DNA from: JAMXLO01 sp041487355 | Lineage (GTDB): Bacteria; Pseudomonadota; Alphaproteobacteria; Acetobacterales; Acetobacteraceae | Length of the DNA: 17,349 nt | Reading direction: 5' to 3' | Assembly (NCBI GenBank): GCA_041487355.1 | Contig: JBGPND010000100.1 | Span: 1-17,349, forward strand | Part shown: positions 15,175 through 17,349 of the stretch, piece after piece | How positions within the stretch are numbered: the stretch's first letter is position 1 | Layout: every line of letters begins with the position of its first letter | Position numbers and translations under genes: made by a program | The notes under the pieces: model-generated | Databases searched by the model: none | Told to the model about the DNA's origin: nothing | The model's input: only the letters and a program-made list of their open reading frames with translations

Positions 15175-15370
15175 CGGGGGCGGACGCGGCTTCCTGTGAC
15201 GTTGCCGCCCCTATGCGCCAGCGCCGGAGCGAGGTCCAGAGGCAGCGCGCAGACTGGGTGTCTCATTGTATGGGACCGAAGGCGATTTATTGCCTGGAAT
15301 AAAACTTCCGGTTGCATAGGTCTGGGTGGCGTTGGTAGAACATTAAGCGAACACAACCGGAGCCAACCGC
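15175..15370. promoter_or_regulatory. Divergent region between secD and TetR-family gene with dyads
   Basis: This 196-bp AT-richer spacer holds the promoters for secDF and the regulator. Dyads that could be operator sites are GGCGATTTATTGCC at 15281-15294 (imperfect, GGC-AT-AT-GCC) and a spaced pair TCCGGTTG at 15307-15314 and CAACCGGA at 15354-15361. On the plus strand TTGCAT followed 18 bp later by TAGAAC, at about 15312-15341, is a possible promoter lying between the arms of the second pair. On the minus strand TACAAT at about 15267-15272 is a possible -10 box for secD. None is proven. Confidence 0.35.
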
Positions 15371-16153
15371 ATGTCCAATGCGCCGCCCGCCTCGCTCCAT
15401 CTTCGGATTCCGACCGACCGCCAGCCGGAGCCGCGCCCACGCGGCCGGCCGCCGAAGTCCGACTACACGCCCCGGCCGGAGACCGAACTGAAGCGCCGGC
15501 AGATCCGCCGGACTGGCGCCATGCTGTTCGCCGAACAGGGTGTGCTCGACGTCAGCATGAGCAAGATTGCCCGGCGGACCCGCGTCAATCCCAACGCCAT
15601 GTCCTACTTCTACGGCACGCGGCAGGAGCTGCTCGCGGACATCGTCGCCGAGCATGCCTACGCGCTCAACGAGGCGGTCTGCGCCGCCTACGACGCGACC
15701 TCGGCGACAGACCCCCGGGCGCGGCTGGAGGCGATGCTGCGCGCCTTCCTCGACACCGCGCTGGCCGACCGTCACGCCCACATCCTGTCCATCCATGCGC
15801 TCTGCGTGCTGACCGAGCGCGACCGCGAGGCGGTGCGGCTGCGCTGGCGCATCCTGTTCGAGACCCTGGCCGATCCGCTGTCGGCGCTGGCACCCCCGTT
15901 GGCCGATGAGCCTCGGCAAGGTGCCATGCTGGCGATGGCGGTGGTGGCGTCGGTCGCCAACGTGATGCTGTGGTTCGACGAGGCGGAGGAGCTGGACCGG
16001 GGCGAGCATGCGGCCCGGCACGCGGCGATGCTGGTGGCGGGGGCGAAGGGCGGGCTGGCCGGCACGTGCGAGCACCTGCACATGTCCTGCGCGCGGGCCT
16101 GGCTGCTGCTGGGGGATCGGTCAGGGGAGAGCGATGGAGGTGCAACGGCTTGA
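15371..16153 (+). CDS. TetR/AcrR-family transcriptional regulator
   Basis: The 260-residue protein has a TetR-type N-terminal DNA-binding domain at about residues 40-95: a first helix around RRTGAMLFAEQG, the helix-turn-helix VSMSKIARRTRVNPNAMSYFYGTRQELL, in which the YFYGTRQEL segment is the family's end-of-domain signature. A basic, proline-rich leader with PRGRPPK (23-29) resembles an AT-hook and may add DNA contacts. The C-terminal helical ligand domain (about 100-215) is unlike any I can name; the last 40 residues look low in conservation. CGGAG precedes the ATG by 9 nt. It is divergent from secDF and could repress itself or nearby genes. The 3' end overlaps the first copy of a 22-bp direct repeat (16137-16158). 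Confidence 0.92.
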   Translation: MSNAPPASLHLRIPTDRQPEPRPRGRPPKSDYTPRPETELKRRQIRRTGAMLFAEQGVLDVSMSKIARRTRVNPNAMSYFYGTRQELLADIVAEHAYALNEAVCAAYDATSATDPRARLEAMLRAFLDTALADRHAHILSIHALCVLTERDREAVRLRWRILFETLADPLSALAPPLADEPRQGAMLAMAVVASVANVMLWFDEAEELDRGEHAARHAAMLVAGAKGGLAGTCEHLHMSCARAWLLLGDRSGESDGGATA

Positions 16154-16366
16154 CCTGGTGCCACTCGGCAGCCGCCCCGCCCGTCATGGCGGGCCCACGG
16201 GTCGGGCCGGAGGCCCGCCCGAGGACAGGCTCCGGCCTGCCATCCACGACTTGCCTTCTGTTTGCGGAAAAAGCCATGGATGGCCGGCCTTCGCCGGCAA
16301 TGATGCATGGAAGACGGAAGCCGAACGCGATTGCGCTGAGCACCGAGGTGCAACGGCTTGACCTGG
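16137..16366. repeat. 22-bp direct repeats bounding a 186-bp palindrome-rich segment
   Basis: GAGGTGCAACGGCTTGACCT plus GG occurs at 16137-16158 and again at 16345-16366. The first copy forms the last codons and stop of the TetR-family gene. The 186 bp between contain a hairpin with arms GGCGGGCC (16188-16195) and GGCCCGCC (16212-16219), and a second one with GCCGGC arms around CTTC (16283-16298). This looks like a small non-autonomous repeat element flanked by a long target duplication, or a slippage duplication of the gene end. No coding frame in it is convincing. Confidence 0.85.
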
Positions 16367-16391
16367 GGCAGCTTTGCCCTGCTGCGAGAAA

Positions 16392-16628
16392 ATGAAAAAC
16401 ATCACAGTCTCATTGGACGACGAGACCTATCGCCGTGCGCGCATCAAGGCCGCCGAGCTGGAGACTTCCGTCTCCTCCCTGGTGCGCCGCTTGCTGACCG
16501 ACCTTGCCGCCGGCCAGAGCGAGGCGGAGCGGCTGAAGCGGCAGGAACGCACGCTGTGTGAGCGCATCACCGCGTACCGTGCCGCCGACCGCCTGACCCG
16601 GGACGCGGTTCACGACCGCGGCGCATGA
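16392..16628 (+). CDS. Ribbon-helix-helix antitoxin (VapB/CopG-type)
   Basis: This 78-residue protein begins MKNITVSLDDETYRRARIKA, the beta strand and first helix of a ribbon-helix-helix DNA-binding domain, followed by a second helix SVSSLVRRLLTDLAAG. The basic C-terminal half, with KRQERTLCERITAYRAADRL, is the part that would wrap the toxin. Such antitoxins dimerise on their own promoter and neutralise a PIN-domain RNase. The open frame extends six codons upstream, but the ATG at 16392 gives the family N-terminus; GAGAAA precedes it weakly. Its stop overlaps the ATG of the toxin frame (ATGA), the standard type II arrangement. It appears intact although the partner is not. Confidence 0.85.
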   Translation: MKNITVSLDDETYRRARIKAAELETSVSSLVRRLLTDLAAGQSEAERLKRQERTLCERITAYRAADRLTRDAVHDRGA

Positions 16629-17101
16629 CCGCGCTGCGGTTCCTCGACACCAACGTCCTGCTCTACTCGATCAGCCGCGGCTCGGCGGAGGCCGCCAAGC
16701 GCAAGCGCGCCATCACCCTGCTCGAGCGTGACGATGTAGCCGTGTCGGTGCGGGTGCTGCAGGAGTTCTACGTGCAGGCGACGCGCCCGACGCGCTCCGA
16801 CCGGTTGCAACACGACATCGCCGCCGGCCTGATCCCCGGGTCAAGCCCGGGGATCGCCTGGCTGCGCTTTCCGGTGCAGGAGACCACGCGCGCCGTGCTC
16901 ACCGGCGCGCAGGCTGGCCAAGGCCGAAGGTGTCGCGCTCAACCAGCTTATCAACGTGGCGGTTGCCGAGAAGCTTTCGGCGTTGCGCACCGAAAGCTAT
17001 TTCCGCGAGCGCGTGGCGACGTGGCCGAGGCACTGCGGATTCTCGACCGTGCCGGTGTCGGCAGGGCACCGCGGAAAGGTGACGAGGTGGTGGAAGGCTG
17101 A
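16625..17101 (+). pseudogene. Chimeric VapC-type PIN toxin fragment fused to HicB-like antitoxin tail
   Basis: The 158-codon open frame is not one protein. Codons 1 to about 95 are the first part of a PIN-domain RNase: RFLDTNVLLYSIS with the first catalytic aspartate at 8 and LQEFYVQATRP with Glu47. Codons 71-78 (PGSSPGIA) are encoded by a palindrome inserted in frame. After VLTGA the PIN sequence stops before the later catalytic aspartates. From about 16908 the next frame reads RRLAKAEGVALNQLINVAVAEKLSALRT then YFRERVA, the C-terminal helices of a HicB-type antitoxin; after an indel near 17011-17016 the match returns to the original frame as GDVAEALRILDRAGVG and on to the stop. The toxin thus lacks part of its active site and is probably dead. 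Family assignment comes from remembered motifs. Confidence 0.75.
16831..16855. repeat. 25-bp palindrome inserted in PIN-domain frame
   Basis: GATCCCCGGG and CCCGGGGATC form perfect 10-bp arms around TCAAG. The core CCGGGTCAAGCCCGG resembles the half-dyads of the element at 6510-6589. It sits between GLI and WLRF of the PIN-domain sequence without breaking the reading frame. Confidence 0.85.
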
Positions 17102-17162
17102 TACGCGCTCGATTGCTTGGCCGGTGGTTCGCGTACGAGAAAATCGTCCAACCGCCTCTCCT

Positions 17163-17191
17163 GTCATTGCGAGCGAAGCGAAGCAATCTCG
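17163..17191. repeat. Solo half of REP-type repeat
   Basis: GTCATTGCGAGCGAAGCGAA continues with GCAATCTCG. It matches one arm of the hairpin at 10393-10463 with a single A/T difference. No second arm is present here. Open frames reading it in reverse give the common spurious peptide CFASLAMT and are not genes. Confidence 0.88.
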
Positions 17192-17252
17192 GAGGGGGTT
17201 GCGCACTCATACCAACCGCCATTGTTTTTGACTCTTATTGCCGCTCTTTCAC

Positions 17253-17332
17253 CGTCATGGCCGGGCCTGTCCCGGCCATCCGTACCAGCACCAGTGCCGC
17301 GACGGATGGCCGGGACAGGCCCGGCCATGACG
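17253..17332. repeat. Composite palindromic repeat, 31-bp perfect arms
   Basis: Arms 17253-17283 and 17302-17332 are perfect complements, beginning CGTCATGGCCGGGCCTGTCC, around an 18-nt loop. Each arm contains its own dyad (GGCCGGG...CCCGGCC). The layout and length equal those of the element at 6510-6589. The rest of 17102-17349 shows no gene. Confidence 0.93.
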
Positions 17333-17349
17333 GGAGAAGCGGGCGCGCA

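Noticed and set aside
13612..15909. Very long open frame on the plus strand opposite secD
   Set aside because: It is antisense to secD, runs into the TetR-family gene in another frame, and is rich in Arg, His and Gln as expected from a GC-rich shadow frame.
16997..17206. Small frame encoding a CFASLAMT-containing peptide, also seen near 10393-10463
   Set aside because: This is the translated REP-type repeat, a common false gene in alphaproteobacterial genomes.

Overview
The window (GC-rich, strong G/C bias at third codon positions, Shine-Dalgarno starts, several families of palindromic intergenic repeats of the kind common in alphaproteobacteria) looks like chromosomal DNA from an alphaproteobacterium. 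An Acetobacteraceae-type genome is my best guess; this is inferred from protein flavour and repeat style, because no rRNA or marker phylogeny is available here.

Layout. (1) 1-4791, minus strand: a complete-order peptide/nickel-type ABC importer operon reading right to left: periplasmic binding protein, two permeases, and two ATPases, the last cut by the window edge. A 214-bp spacer between the second permease and the first ATPase holds a large hairpin repeat and an odd 81-nt triplet tract. (2) 4908-6388, plus strand, divergent: a creatininase-family hydrolase overlapping an RraA-like protein. Both have substitutions at family-defining residues. (3) 6389-6798: no intact gene. It holds a tandem array of 23-bp units that looks like repeated terminators, a composite palindromic repeat, and a frameshifted remnant of an M20 peptidase. 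(4) 6799-8385, minus: a second, orphan peptide-type binding protein with a Tat-like signal. (5) 8513-11670, plus: an HpcH/HpaI-family aldolase, a beta-propeller lactonase and a PrpF-family isomerase. (6) 11672-15174, minus: secD and secF, with a tripartite-tricarboxylate (Bug/TctC) binding protein attached by a 4-nt overlap; yajC is absent. (7) 15371-16153, plus: a TetR-family regulator. (8) 16154-17349: repeat-rich DNA with a VapBC-type pair in which the antitoxin is intact but the toxin frame is a chimera. It is a PIN domain N-terminus with an in-frame palindrome insertion, joined to the frameshifted tail of a HicB-like antitoxin.

How it may work together. Two extracytoplasmic binding proteins, an ABC importer, an amidohydrolase-like enzyme, an RraA-like protein, a class II aldolase, a lactonase, a PrpF isomerase and a carboxylate-binding protein suggest uptake and breakdown of an amide- or lactone-containing organic acid that ends in aldol cleavage. 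The substrate cannot be read from the sequence. The right end is a scar region where toxin-antitoxin genes have been broken and palindromic repeats have accumulated. I saw no CRISPR array, tRNA, rRNA, transposase or reverse transcriptase.
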